From Eremomyces bilateralis CBS 781.70 (Eukaryota; Ascomycota; Dothideomycetes; Eremomycetales; Eremomycetaceae): 64,000 bases of DNA. A model generated the notes under the pieces. The model was not told where the DNA came from, made no database searches, and saw only the letters and a list, made by a program, of their open reading frames with translations. The stretch covers positions 397,514 through 461,513 of the forward strand of contig NW_022985067.1 in assembly GCF_010015585.1 (NCBI RefSeq). The letters are read 5' to 3'. The translations under genes were made by a program, and so were the position numbers. Shown one piece after another: positions 12,067 to 23,672 of the stretch. Position 1 is the stretch's first letter. The number at the start of each line of letters is the position of its first letter.

Positions 12067-13900
12067 ATGAATAGGTATAATTTTCTCTGCCTTTTGTACG
12101 TGACCTGTGGGTCTATCTTCTATGGCTATGATTCAGGTAAAGTTTTATCACCTTGAATTTTACATCCCAGAGACTGACCTTTCATTCAGGTTGCACAACC
12201 TCTATCCTAGGCTACCCAGCCTTCATTGAATACTACAAACTCGACTCAATCTTGATCGGGGCTTTTGGTTCTGCCTATTATGGCGGTGCTGTACTCGGCA
12301 TGGCTTCAAATTGGTTTCTTCCTGACAGAATAGGACGACTCCGATCAATCCAGATAGCGTGTGTCCTTGGTATAATCGGTATATCCATGCAAACTGGTGC
12401 GTCCAGCTTTGCCGTATTCTGTACCGGCCGAATCATTGGAGGTTATGCTAGTGGTGTAATATTCTCTCTGTGCCCTACCTATGCCAGTGAGATTTCCCCA
12501 CCAGAGTGGCGAGGGCGTGTAGGAGGAATATTTTCGTGAGTATGTCCCTCTACCGAATTAGCTTCGGTCTAACAGCTTTTTAGAATCATGGTCAATGCTT
12601 CGTATATGGTCACTGAGTGGATGTAAGTAGTAGTGCTTCCCTTGAATGAATCATGTTCTGACACCAATACAGCGGTCTTGGCCTCTCTTTCGTCCATGGA
12701 GATTCGGCATGGCGCCTGCTTCTAGGCCTACAACTCGTGCCTAGCGTGGGCATGCTGGTCGGCTCATTCTGGATGCCTTTCTCGCCCCGTTGGCTTGCCC
12801 TCAAAGGCCGCTACGAGGAATGCTGCGACGTCCTGAAAAAAATGCATGGCTCGGGACATGACGACGACTTCTACCTTCAGGAGTACCATCAGGTCAGGGC
12901 ACAGATTGAGTTTGAGAAAGAAGAAAAGCTGGGACTCAGGACAATTATCCGCCGCCCCTCATACCGCAAGCGCATTTATTTGGTGGTAGCCTTGGGTTTC
13001 TTCATGATGTGAGCTCCTGGTGCGCTGATATACTTCGAATATGCCATACTGACACATTCTCGTCTAGGATGAGTGGCATCATCGCCATTCAGAACTACCA
13101 GGTGATCATGTACAACAACTTAGGCATGACCAATACCATGGCTCTAACCTTGACCGCGGTCTGGGGCACTGTTGGTACATTCTCTGCTGTCATGACAACA
13201 TTTTTCTTCGACAAGCTGGGACGTAAGCCAGTAATCGTGAGCATAATGGATTCCATTGCCTTGACTGGCACTGACAACTGCGTAGTACATTTCGTACGGA
13301 CTCCAAATCACAGGTTGTTTGCTAGTCGTTACTCTGTGGGCACGTTACGAAGCCGGTCACTCGAGCAATGCAGCGATGGGGAAGGGTGTAATTGGAGTTA
13401 TGTATCTCGTGTGTCTCGGCTACTCAGGGCCTATGAATGCCTTTATTGCCACGGTATGCTACACTTTCCGTCAATCTTTCCACGAAGATGACTCTAACCT
13501 GGCTGATAGTATCCAGCGGAGATCATGCCGACCTGTATCCGCAGCGCCGGCGTCGCCACCGCCTACGTGGTGATGCACTGTATCATGATCGTTATAGTGC
13601 AGATTACACCACTCGCGCTAGAGGTAATCTCATGGCGCTTCTTCCTGATCTTCCTGATTGCGAACGCCATATTTGTGGTCATCCTGTACCTTTTCTACCC
13701 CGAAACGAAGGGAAAGACACTGGAGGAGATGAGTGCGCTGTTCGGCGACGAGGTAAGTCAAGATTCCACGGGGTTTTCATCCCAAGAGCCACATGCTAAT
13801 AGTGTCTCATCCACAGGTTGCCGAAACTCTTGAGGAGGCTGGTATGCACGTCAAGGACGAGAAGCAGCAGACGCAGCATATCGAAATGTCTATATCGTAA
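12067..13900 (+). CDS. MFS sugar-porter family transporter
   Basis: Twelve-helix plasma-membrane transporter of the sugar porter family; the actual substrate is unknown. Eight exons: 12067-12136, 12190-12535, 12584-12622, 12673-13008, 13068-13236, 13286-13453, 13510-13752, 13817-13900; 484 residues. Family marks are GSIFYGYDSGC in helix 1, the loop 2-3 motif DRIGRLR, SPRWLALKGR before the central loop, FFFDKLGRKPV, and PETKGKTLEEMSALF after the last helix. Cytoplasmic ends are short. The nearest upstream in-frame start is the one chosen. Neighbouring oxidoreductases and the bZIP factor suggest it imports the substrate of this block; this is inference. Confidence 0.92.
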
Positions 13901-14649
13901 GGCTGATGATATTGGCCCATAGTCAAAATTGGCCTGGCACAGGTATCTAACTAGACTGGTCTGGCTTCAGGCGTAGTCATCTTACATCTAGTATTAGCTA
14001 GTGATATCTTGTATATGTCGCGTAGAAGAGTCAATCATGAACAATCGGTACTCTTCATGTTTGTTATTCACGCCTGGGCAAACCCCTCATTGGACTAAGC
14101 GCCGCTGTTCCCGGGCACCCTGCTTCTAAGTTCTAGCACTGGCGCCACTGACACATATGGATCTTCTGCCCCTATAATCCACATGTACTACCAGTCCTAG
14201 CCGCAAATCAGTCAAATCAGTCACATCAGTCGCATCAGTGGTATCACACATGTTTAGCCTGCCCTGAAGATTACAGTTAGGCATATACCGCGCTAATCGT
14301 AACCTCGTCAGGGGTGGATGGTACGGGCGCATGGCGCTACCGAGGGTGCATTGGTGGTGCTTGATACCGATTCGTCTTGGCATGAGTTCGTTCTCCGCTT
14401 TGGGGCATGTCATCTTTTACTGACTGTACACATTATAACGAGAAGTCAACCGCGGCAATTGTTTCGTGCAGTAGAGACGTGGAAGTTTCGAACTATAACT
14501 GAGGCGTGCCTTTGAATCTTCTATCACGTTTAGGAAACATGAGGCTGGATGAAAACAACAGATCTCAACACCGCACCTCGATTATCTCAGCCTGAAAGCG
14601 TAGAGGAACAACCCAGCGCAGCCTCCACCTGAACATAATCATCTTCGAT
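13901..14649. other. Intergenic region upstream of alcohol dehydrogenase
   Basis: About 750 bp without a recognisable gene. It holds the MFS 3' region, a short 9-bp tandem repeat (14206-14241) and the presumed promoter of the alcohol dehydrogenase. Confidence 0.5.
14206..14241. repeat. Four imperfect 9-bp tandem repeats
   Basis: Four head-to-tail copies of a unit close to ATCAGTCAC with the last three bases varying, in non-coding DNA. Confidence 0.8.
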
Positions 14650-15824
14650 ATGAAAGCAGCCCAATTTCATGGCGCGCGAGACATTCGCATCTCGTCAGTT
14701 CCCGTGCCCACCCCCAAGTCCAACCAAGTGCTTGTGGACATCGAATGGTGCGGAATCTGCGGCTCCGATCTGCACGAATATCTCAAGGGACCACTCGTTA
14801 TCCCAACCGAAGAAAACCCGCACAAGATTACCGGAGAAGCTCTGCCCGTGACCCTGGGCCACGAGTTCTGTGGCCGGATTAGCTGGGCCCCCGATGGTTC
14901 GGAACTGAAAGTTGGCCAGCCCGTGATGGTAGATCCACGGTTGTACTGCACCAGTTGCTTGCAGTGCGAGAATACCAGGACCAACATGTGTCAGCAGTGG
15001 GGTTTCTTAGGATTGAGTGGCACGGGAGGAGGTTTGTCGGAGACTGTTGCCGTCGATGCAAACGCATGCCATGTGCTACCTGAAGGGGTAGATTTACGGT
15101 TTGCGGCGTTAATTGAACCTTTGACGGTGGCAAGACATGCACTGAAATCATCGGGGCTTAAGTTCGAGTCGCTGAGCGTGCTTGTTCTTGGAGGCGGGCC
15201 TGTAGGCGTGGCAGTGGCGATGGACCTCAAGGTTCATGGAACACACCAAATAATCGTCTCTGAGCCCTCACTAAATCGGCGAAACCAGGTCGCAAAGTAC
15301 TGCGATGCGGCCTTGGATCCTATGGAAGCTCTCATCGCGGACGAATGCCGAAAACTGACCGGAGGAACTGGTGTTGATGTCGTTTTCGACTGTGCCGGCG
15401 TGATGCCAGCATTAAGGACTGGATTTGATGCCCTTAGGAATCAGGGCACTTATGTCAATGTTGCTGGTTGGGGATCACCGGTATGTGTAATACGAGGGTG
15501 ATGAAAGCCTGCTAACGACTGCCAGCTCACCGTACCAATGGAATTCTTCCAATTGAAAGAAATTGTGTTTCGAGCGTCCATGTCTTACGATGAGGAGGAT
15601 TTCGTAGAGGTAGTCAAAGACTTCACAACAGGTAAGCTCCGAGAGCCGGCAACCGTAGTGCAAAGCTAATGTAAATTGCAGGCAGGTTTCCGGCCGTCGA
15701 AGATATGGTGACTTCCCGCATCAAACTGGAGGATGTAGCTCAACGAGGTTTCGAAGAACTGGTTCAGAATAAGGACTATCACATTAAAATCTTAGTCACA
15801 CCAAAGCCAGAACTTCTCACCTAG
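14650..15824 (+). CDS. Zinc alcohol dehydrogenase, butanediol-dehydrogenase-like
   Basis: Medium-chain zinc dehydrogenase of the Bdh1/sorbitol-dehydrogenase type, interconverting a secondary alcohol or diol and its ketone. Three exons: 14650-15480, 15526-15631, 15682-15824; 359 residues. Catalytic zinc ligands are Cys37 (WCGICGSDLHEY) and His71 (LGHEF). The structural zinc loop has four cysteines in CTSCLQCENTRTNMC, and the Rossmann motif is VLGGGPVGVAVAM. The SDLHEYLKGP and long insert before the GHE resemble yeast Bdh1. It ends the presumed catabolic block. The true substrate (acetoin/butanediol or another) cannot be told from sequence. Confidence 0.93.
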
Positions 15825-16964
15825 GAGTAGGAGATCGACCTTACAACACTTTGTCACCTTTGTAGCATCTCCTATAGGCTATAACTATGAGCAAACATCC
15901 GGAGGGCGGAGATGCAATCTTGGTCATGCTCTTGGCCACTCTTGTTTTCCGCCCAGTGCTGCTGGCGAGGTCTTGATGGCAAGTGATTCTTGTCGTGTCT
16001 CTATAAATTTCGGATAAATGAATGCATAATGCCTTTAATGATATTGACCAAGATAGTCGATGGTGGGAGAAGATATTGTGACGGCCCATCTCAGGACGAC
16101 GGATATCCGCACGTGAAAGTGCCCAGCAATAGAAGCAATATCTACCTCCATATTATGAGAGAATACTTATTAATCGAGATTGCCACTTCTGATTCCTAGA
16201 ACCGGCAGCCCTAACATCTGATCGATAATCGGCAAGAGATTCAGTGTCCTTAGAGAGCAGACTCTAGGCCCGTCCAACGTTCTTCCATCACGGAGGAAGT
16301 AGTCGTTGATCGTGAGACCCGGAGGTTTTGTCGATTTCGATTTCGATTTCGAGGGCAGGGCATTCCATGTGCCCCAATGCCATTTTAATAATAATCCATC
16401 CGAGAGAAGGAGACAGAAGCACCGAAAATCGGCATGAGCTCCGAATTCAGCCCACTACAGGCGGTACTGCATCACGCGGTGAATCGAGCACTCCAACCTT
16501 TGGAAGAGCGGGCGAGGCACGTAGACCAGGATGCGCAGCCCCGCTGGAACTAGGCATTCCCGTGGTCATTCATCACAGCGAGAGTTAGAGTATTGTCTCG
16601 TTCGCTGAAATTCAAATGGAACCCAAAGGGCGATTCTCATGATGAAGGGAATCACGAAGAGCAGTGGATTCAGGACGTTTGGGGGTTGAGTTGCACCAGA
16701 TGCTGCACGGCGAACCACTCATGCCATCTCTGCAGTTTGATGCTCCCACAGCTATTACGTCTTGCGAGAAGCTTCCGTGGTCATTGCTCGACCATCTAAT
16801 GCCAGTTCCCCCGTCTTCGGTTTATTCAATTGGACAACTTCAATAGAAATAATCCCACCTGGTTCACATACATAGAACCGGCCTCAAATCCACCCAAACC
16901 AATCGAGGCTCAAAAACCAAGCAAACAACGGAAGCGAGGCGACGGGGAAGCCACCGCAGCTGTC
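15825..16964. other. Intergenic region upstream of CHORD gene
   Basis: About 1.1 kb without a supportable gene. Contains a short (TCGATT)n tract and the CHORD promoter. Open frames upstream of 16965 lack family features. Confidence 0.5.
16331..16352. repeat. Hexamer TCGATT microsatellite
   Basis: Nearly four perfect tandem copies of TCGATT in non-coding DNA. Confidence 0.85.
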
Positions 16965-18070
16965 ATGGCGCAAAAGTGTGTGCACAAAGGCTGCGGCAAG
17001 CCGTTCACGGATCCAGACGAGCCATGCGTCTATCACCCGGGACCACCAGAGTTCCATGAAGGGCAGAAAGGTAAGCCATTAGCCAGCCACCCCCTCCACC
17101 CCCCATCATCCCTATTCCCCTATCCCGAACGCCCAAGCTAACCCCCCTCCCAGGCTGGAAATGCTGCAAACCCCGCGTCCTCACCTTCGACGAATTCCTC
17201 ACCATCCCCCCCTGCACCACCGGCACCCACTCTACTATNNNNNNNNNNNNNNNNNNNNNNNNNNNNNNNNNNNNNNNNNNNNNNNNNNNNNNNNNNNNNN
17301 NNNNNNNNNNNNNNNNNNNNNNNNNNNNNNNNNCCCTCCCCCCCTCCAAGCCCATCGACGCCGACGTCCCGCGCACCGGCACCCCGCTGCCCGAGCCGGA
17401 AACCGAGGACGACGACCCTGCGGTACCGGTTCCCGCAGGCGCGAGCTGTCGAAGGCGGGGGTGCGGGGCGGTATCAGACGGGTCGACGGACGGGAAGAGA
17501 GAGGGAGAGGAGTGTCGCCATCATCCGGGCGCACCGGTGTTCCATGAGGGCAGCAAGGGGTGGAGTTGCTGCAAGCGGCGGGTGCTGGAGTTCGATCAGT
17601 TTGTGAAGATCGAGGGGTGCGCGACGAAGGGGCGACATTTGTTCGTGGGGTCAGGGAGAAAAAAGAAGCAGGCGGCGAAGGCGAATGAGGCGGTGGCGGG
17701 AGGGGAGAAGGGTGAAGACGGGGAGGGAGAGGTGTTGGAGGCGGGGTCGGTGCGGAATGATTTCTACCAGTCAGCGATGTCGTTGACGTTGTCGTTTTAT
17801 CTGAAGAAAGTGCGGAAGCCGCCGGCGTCGACGGTGGAGTTCACGGGGGAGGAGATGAAGTTGGATTTGATCACGGAGGATGGGAAGCGGTATCGGGAGA
17901 CGGTCGCGCTGTTTGCGGAGGTGGTGCCTGAGGAGTGCGAGGTGAGCATCCGGCCGTCGAAGGTGGAGATGGTGCTGAAGAAGAAGGAGCCGGCAGCCTG
18001 GCCAGGGCTGCGGCAGGGAGATGCGAGTAAAGGGGAGATATACCAGGTTGGGAAGGCTGGTAGGGCTTAG
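16965..18070 (+). CDS. CHORD/CS-domain Hsp90 co-chaperone
   Basis: Homologue of animal CHORDC1 and related to plant RAR1, which bind Hsp90 and zinc. Two exons, 16965-17070 and 17154-18070; about 340 residues including a 95-N assembly gap. CHORD1 begins at residue 3 (CVHKGCGKPF, then VYHPGPPEFHEGQKGWKCC). CHORD2 follows the gap (CRRRGCGAV, then CRHHPGAPVFHEGSKGWSCC). A CS domain runs from about DFYQSAMSLTLSFYLKKV to VEMVLKKKEPAAWPGL. The start was set where the first CHORD begins and the context is a good Kozak match; an in-frame upstream start at 16830 is possible. The frame is the same on both sides of the gap. Length is close to human CHORDC1. Confidence 0.92.
17239..17333. other. Assembly gap (95 N)
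   Basis: A run of 95 undetermined bases inside the CHORD gene, between a C-rich stretch and CCCTCCCCCCC. It hides the end of CHORD1 and about 32 linker residues if the size is exact. Confidence 1.
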
Positions 18071-18246
18071 ACTCATCGCTTGGATACTTTAGACGACGTT
18101 GGCAGTAGGTATAATAGATTTGGACCGTCTAAACTGTATATCGATATGTATCCTACTCGTATGCCCTGCTTGACATATCGCGAAAGCCGACTAATACGAT
18201 AGACTGTGCCCGCATACAGCGAAACTCAATGAAGGGTAAAGCAGCT

Positions 18247-19708
18247 CTATAGCTTTGGCTTCCGCTTAACGAGACCCATCATCTTATCTAGGTACCTGGC
18301 GCTCATCGTCCTCTTCTCCCCATCCGACAACCGATCCCACTCCCTCCGCGACGCCTCTTCGATCACGCGATAGCGAGCCACCTCCTTCCCTATCCACCCC
18401 ATCGCGCGATCCGCCGTTTCCCCAACTTTCTCCATCGGAATCAAATGCCCGGTATCCTTCAAGATGACGTGATCCACCCGCCCCTCCGCTACCCCCCCGC
18501 TTCCTCCAACACCAACGCCAGTGATGGACAGTTTCTGGTCCCGGAACTCTGGGGCCGACAGTGCGGATTCATCGCCGAAGACGTAGAACACGCTGGGACG
18601 GAGGTGCGGGAGGTTGTGGTAGGTGATGATCGGCTCCGGGCGATAAAAGGGGGTTTGGGGCATGCCGGTGGGGGTGATGTCGGGGTGTGTTAAGCGATTC
18701 CAACTGGGGTCGGCTTTCTCGATTTTCGTGTATGATCCGTGGACTTGGGGTGTATTTGGACCGAAATTTGGTCTTAGAAACGTGAATACCTCGTGATGTT
18801 TGGTCGTGGTCAGCGTCACTTCCTTCTCGGGCAGCGGCGGAGGCGTGAGGGTTGGCTCGACCGTAGTCGGCGCGACGTGCTTCAGCGTTCGCTCTGCCGT
18901 AGGGGTCTCCTCATAGAGGACGGTTGGGAGCTCTCGGAAACCATGCTCGATCCATAGATTGCGAACCCGTGGGTCCCAGGTGCCGTAGAATTTGCTCTTT
19001 TTCACTGACGCGGCTGCGACTGCTCTCGACGGCCACCGGTCTCTTCGCCCGGCAGAAGCGTTGGCTGGCTGGTAGTTTCCTGATGACGAGGAGTACGCTT
19101 GGATGACGGGATCAATGAGGATCAGTGATTCAAACAGACGTGGATGCAGCAGTGCTAGGTTTGTGAGCTGGCATCCGCCCATCGAATGGCCTATGCCCAT
19201 CATAGGCCTAGGCATCTCCTTTCGGAAGTGGTTCACCATGCCAAGTAGGTCTCGGCTGTGGTCGAACCATGACGCTGCAATACGGGTTAATCTCGATAAC
19301 CCTGATGATTATTCGGTTTGGACGTACGATCATCGCCCAGTTTGCCTTCATTCAGGACACCACTATACCCCTGCTGCGAAACATCTGCGGCCCAGATATT
19401 TCGGATCCGGATATTGGCTGCTTTGGCTCTCTTGAGGAGCTCGTCCCATAGCGGTTCGTACAGCTCCTGAAAACATATTAGATATGCAAGACAGGTGTCT
19501 CTGAAGCAAAACATACCTTTGGAAAGCCATTTGCGTGGGCGCCAATGATGGTCAAATCCCCAGGTTGTGGCTTGAGGTTATCCAACGGGGTGTATTGCTT
19601 GACATGGAGGTGGCATATCTCATCATCTTTAATTGCGGCGTGCGGGTATCCGCGGATATGTTGACATGGTACGGAATGTACCTGGACCTGGAAGTATTTG
19701 GAGGACAT
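18247..19708 (-). CDS. Alpha/beta hydrolase with possible peroxisomal C-terminus (PKL)
   Basis: Serine hydrolase of the alpha/beta fold. Three exons: 19708-19517, 19466-19328, 19274-18247; 452 residues. The oxyanion segment is IIGAHANGFPK, the nucleophile elbow GIGHSMGG has Ser141, and the late His is in KDTGHLIPMEK. The protein ends RKPKL; PKL is a variant type-1 peroxisome signal, known for example from the Alternaria Akt3 toxin-biosynthesis enzyme. Many fungal relatives are labelled toxin-biosynthesis or Lpx1-like proteins on similarity only. No secondary-metabolism core gene lies nearby, so a housekeeping peroxisomal lipase or acyl hydrolase is at least as likely. It converges on the CHORD gene. 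Confidence 0.87.
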
Positions 19709-20583
19709 GTTCAGGGTGTGTAAGGAGAACTCTGGGGGATATTATATCAAGCAATGGTCAAGAAGGGACTTCAAGCGATATGGCGACTTCTTTACGATCG
19801 GATTCAACGCCGAGCATTCACCAACCCTCCATTTCCAGCCGAACACGGCGTTCGAGGTCGACGAAGGCGTATAACAGCCGACGTAATCCCCAAGTCCAAT
19901 GCCGAGGTCCAGGAGAGTATGGGGCAACACAGATTCTTTCTCGACCTATGTAGCAGAAGTTCAGGAGATATCAGAATTCTCGAATGGTGCGAACCAATGT
20001 CAAAAGACTGATTCAAGAATTATTTGTAGTTGTTGATACGAAGATTGGTGACTACGGAGGTTCTGAAGCTGGTATATAAATGCAATTCCGTCATTCCCGC
20101 GATGGAAAGCCGAGACCGCGAGCTTGGATTGCTTGGTCCTGGATACACGGCAGGAACGACCGGCTCGGCACGCCCTGAGCACAGCCACGTTGCGGGGATG
20201 ACACAACAGCGTGCAGTCATGAGTCAGCAAGCCACCAGTCCACCAGAATCACTGCCAACTGCCAAGCACCCAAGTCAAGGTGTGGCTAGTACCGACGCGT
20301 CGCTGTGGCGCCAGGAACTGATTCCTGTCTGGACTGCGTGTGCGACGCGTCAAGGCTCTACACATGCAGATTGATATCTGGCCACCAGACAGGCAGAACC
20401 CAACCACACAATCAAGAAAGCCCGAGGATTGCCACTTTTCTATTAAATTCTCTCTCTCACAACTGCTTTTCGTATGCAATCCTGTTCATAACAGATGTCG
20501 GTGGTCATCTCGTCGCTGTGTGGAGCTTTTTCACGACGCTGAAACCGGCGTTGTCCGTGGTACCGAAGTTAATTCGAGGGCCC
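19709..20583. other. Divergent promoter region (hydrolase / Brc1)
   Basis: About 875 bp between divergent starts. No gene recognised; assumed to hold both promoters and leader sequences. Confidence 0.5.
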
Positions 20584-23357
20584 ATGAACGAGGATGCAAT
20601 GTCGGAGATTCGTGTTCCTCAGATCTTCGCAGACTTGAGAGTCTCCATCGTCCCGAATGAGATCCCAGAGTCAGAACTGACCGATGTATGTGGGATGAAG
20701 AATGCGTACTTCTGTAAACTGAATCGTTGCAGCTCGAAGTGCTCTTGGAGACATATGGTGCTGATACTGTGCCTTATGGCACTGGACCCGCTGAGTTGAA
20801 GGACCTCCTCAAATGCACTCACATCGTGTCCGGATCCATTGACTTCCCGGAATATTATGCTGCTCTTGACCGGGTCAAAGCCGTTGTGACGCCGAAATGG
20901 GTGAAAGACGGCATCAGAAAGACCAAACTCTTACCAGTACGCCCATATAGTCCCGATCCAGCCCTCGTTCTGCGCGATGTCGTCGTCTATTTCACAGGGT
21001 TGCCTCCAGGTGATGTAGAAGTCCTGACCGGGGGACTCAACGCACTTGGCGGTGTCCTCTCAAATGGCAAATCGAAACTCGTCACCCATGTTGTAGCCTT
21101 GGACATCACCCCTTCCCTTGCGAAGACGATTGAAGATGGTAGACTCAAGGCGAAGGTTGTTCTGCCGCACTGGTATGTTTCAAAATTGCAGGTTCTCAGC
21201 TTGCATCTGACATGTTTAGGCTCAATGACTGCCTGAAGCTTGCACGAAGACTCAACGAGCGCCCATATCAGTTACCTGATCCGGCAATTTTAAACCTGAA
21301 TCCACCGCGAGTGAAACCGACCAGTAGTGCAAATATCCGCGGAGCAAGCTCTCCTTGCCCGAGTGAGCTGTTGTCCCCCGGAAACACTCCAAGGAGATTG
21401 CGCAGTTCGACGGCCCTTGACGGCCAGTTTGTCTGCTTTTCTCATGAAGGCGTGTCTGATGAGCATCGAAAACTGCGAGAGGAACTTGTCGAGGCTGCTG
21501 GTGGTCGGCTGGTTGATGAAGTCAAGCGTGCCACGATATACGTCTCTCTGTACCGCGATGGAAAAGGCTACGTGGAGGCATACCAAAGGAAAATTGTCAT
21601 CGGCAACCTGGCCTGGCTCGACTTCGTTATCTCACACGCAAAGTTCAACTTGCCTACTCGACGACTCATGCATTACCCCGTCCCTCGGAGCGGCATTCGC
21701 GGTTTTAAAGGCACCAAGATTTGCATCACGAACTACACCGGCGAAGCTCGGATCTATCTGGAGAACCTGATTCTCTCCTGTGGTGGAGACTACACCAAGA
21801 CTTTCTCAAAAGACAACACTCATCTGATCGCCGCCAACGAATCAGGCGAGAAAGTGGAGGCTGCGAGAAGCTGGGAAATTCCCATCGTTAACCACCTCTG
21901 GCTTGAAGATTGCTATGCGCAATGCGAATGCCTGTCTCTGACGCATGCGAAATATGTCTATTTTCCACACCTGACGAACTTGGGAGAGACCGTCGGCCAA
22001 ATTCAAATGAACCGGGCAGCACTGGGCGAACAGGTTCAAGGCCTGGCGAAGAAGTATGGCATCACACTAAAATCGGGACGTTCGAAGCCAGTCGCAGCGG
22101 CTGATGGCACGCCTGACCCTGATTCCGACTTGACAGATGAAGACGACGATGTTCTGGACCACGATACCCCAAGTTCCCCTTCGAAGACAGCATCGTCACG
22201 AACATTGTCTTCGCGAACAGTGAATGCGACCCCCTCAGGTCAGCCATCGTCCAAGACACCGAGGACTTTAGTCATCGGACAAGACAAGGAGAACGAGACC
22301 CCCCCAACGACAGGCGGCCGTGGAGCGAAGAGCCGTGCACTCTCGAAAGTACATGACATGGCCACAGACATGAACCTGTTTGACAGAGAGATGAAGCGGA
22401 AGGGGGGCGTACTCCACGGTCGGGATCGACGGTCAGACGCCTCTATCGTTACCGATGACACTGAGGACAAACCCCCAAAGTCAAAGAAGCGTCGTTCCTC
22501 TGAATTCGATACCTCGACCGAGGTGGATGAAGAGATTTCCGTGAAGAAGCAGAAGGTGGTCAAAGCTGTCAAAACGCTGAAGTCTCCAGTCATGCATCGG
22601 ATGATGGTCACCATGTACCAGCCTTGGCAGAATAATGCGAGGAAGGAAAGCAACGACAAGGTAAGGCTCGATATCTATGTCACTATGAGCCATGCATCCA
22701 CTAACACAACCTCCACAGAACAAGCTCCGTAACCTGGGCATTTTCATCACCGAGAAGCCAACCGAAGTCACCATTCTCTGCGCCCCAGCCATCGTCCGCA
22801 CGAAGAAATTCGTCACCGCCCTCGCGGGGGCGCCAAAAGTCGTGTCCACGGACTTTATCGACGATGCACTCGAAAATAAAGAACTCCCGGATCCGGATGG
22901 CTTCGCCCTAGAAGATCAAGAAGGCGAGCAGCGTTGGAATTTCAACCTTGTCGAGACCCTTGAACGCGCGGATTTAAACTGCCGTCAGCTTCTTAAAGGC
23001 GTGCAGATATTCTGTACGCCAAAGGTCAAAGGCGGTTGGGAGGGCTACAATGAGATCGCGGTCGCCAATGGAGGGTCCTGCCGGTTGTACGAAGGGAAGG
23101 AGAAATTTCACGTCCGAGTTCCCGGCAGTCAGAAGTCGAAAAAGAGCTCACGGGACAGCTTGACCGCGGCGCAACACGATCCCGTCTTCCTCGTCTCGTC
23201 GACGCAACCGGCGGATCGAGCCTTGTGGGAACATTTCCGAAAGATGGCGCAAAACGCGGATATGGAGCCGAGGATCTGTAGCGAGAACTGGCTGCTGCAT
23301 GCGGCGATGACGCAGGAGATGGAGTGGGGGGGTGATTCGGTTGACCTGACGGTTTAA
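20584..23357 (+). CDS. BRCT-repeat DNA-damage scaffold, Rtt107/Brc1-like
   Basis: Nuclear scaffold that in yeasts binds phosphorylated H2A and assembles repair factors at stalled forks. Four exons: 20584-20685, 20733-21172, 21220-22660, 22719-23357; 873 residues. Four N-terminal BRCT repeats are recognisable by their tryptophan/cysteine ends (VVTPKWVKDGI, VVLPHWFNDCLK, IGNLAWLDFVI, IVNHLWLEDCY). A long charged, Ser/Pro-rich linker with basic stretches (PPKSKKRRSSE) follows, then a C-terminal BRCT pair (LGIFITEKPTEVTILCAPAI and the last repeat ending SENWLLHAAMTQEMEW). The 4+2 arrangement fits Brc1 and Rtt107. An alternative start lies 15 bases downstream at 20599. Confidence 0.92.
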
Positions 23358-23672
23358 CAAGCAGATTGATGTGACGGGTCTTGGGTTCGGTGGGATAGGA
23401 TCGGAGACGTATCGGCAGATTATACTGCCATTGGCCACGTCCATAGTGTTGGCATATCTACATGGCTCCTGGCGTTCTGATGACCACGCTCTGTTTTATA
23501 CCTTTTCGGCATTACTATCAGCATTAGCGTTTCAGCTTTGCATCTTATAGTTAGGTACCTACGATACGTATTCTCGCAACGTGAGCGAGCGTAATGTAGT
23601 GATGCGTTGGATTCGTAGAATCCTTACTCCTCGATGCTTAGCGATGCTCATGAACCTTCGTCGCCGTCCACA
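23358..23672. other. Convergent intergenic region
   Basis: 315 bp between the 3' ends of the BRCT gene and the Vps25 gene. I see nothing in it beyond presumed 3' ends. Confidence 0.6.

Noticed and set aside
2340-15824. Cutinase as the ester hydrolase of the monooxygenase pathway
   Set aside because: The cutinase has a signal peptide and is secreted, while the other enzymes look intracellular, so a shared pathway is not supported.
18247-19708. Toxin-biosynthesis role for the PKL hydrolase
   Set aside because: Similarity of the terminal tripeptide and fold is not enough and no biosynthetic gene is adjacent.
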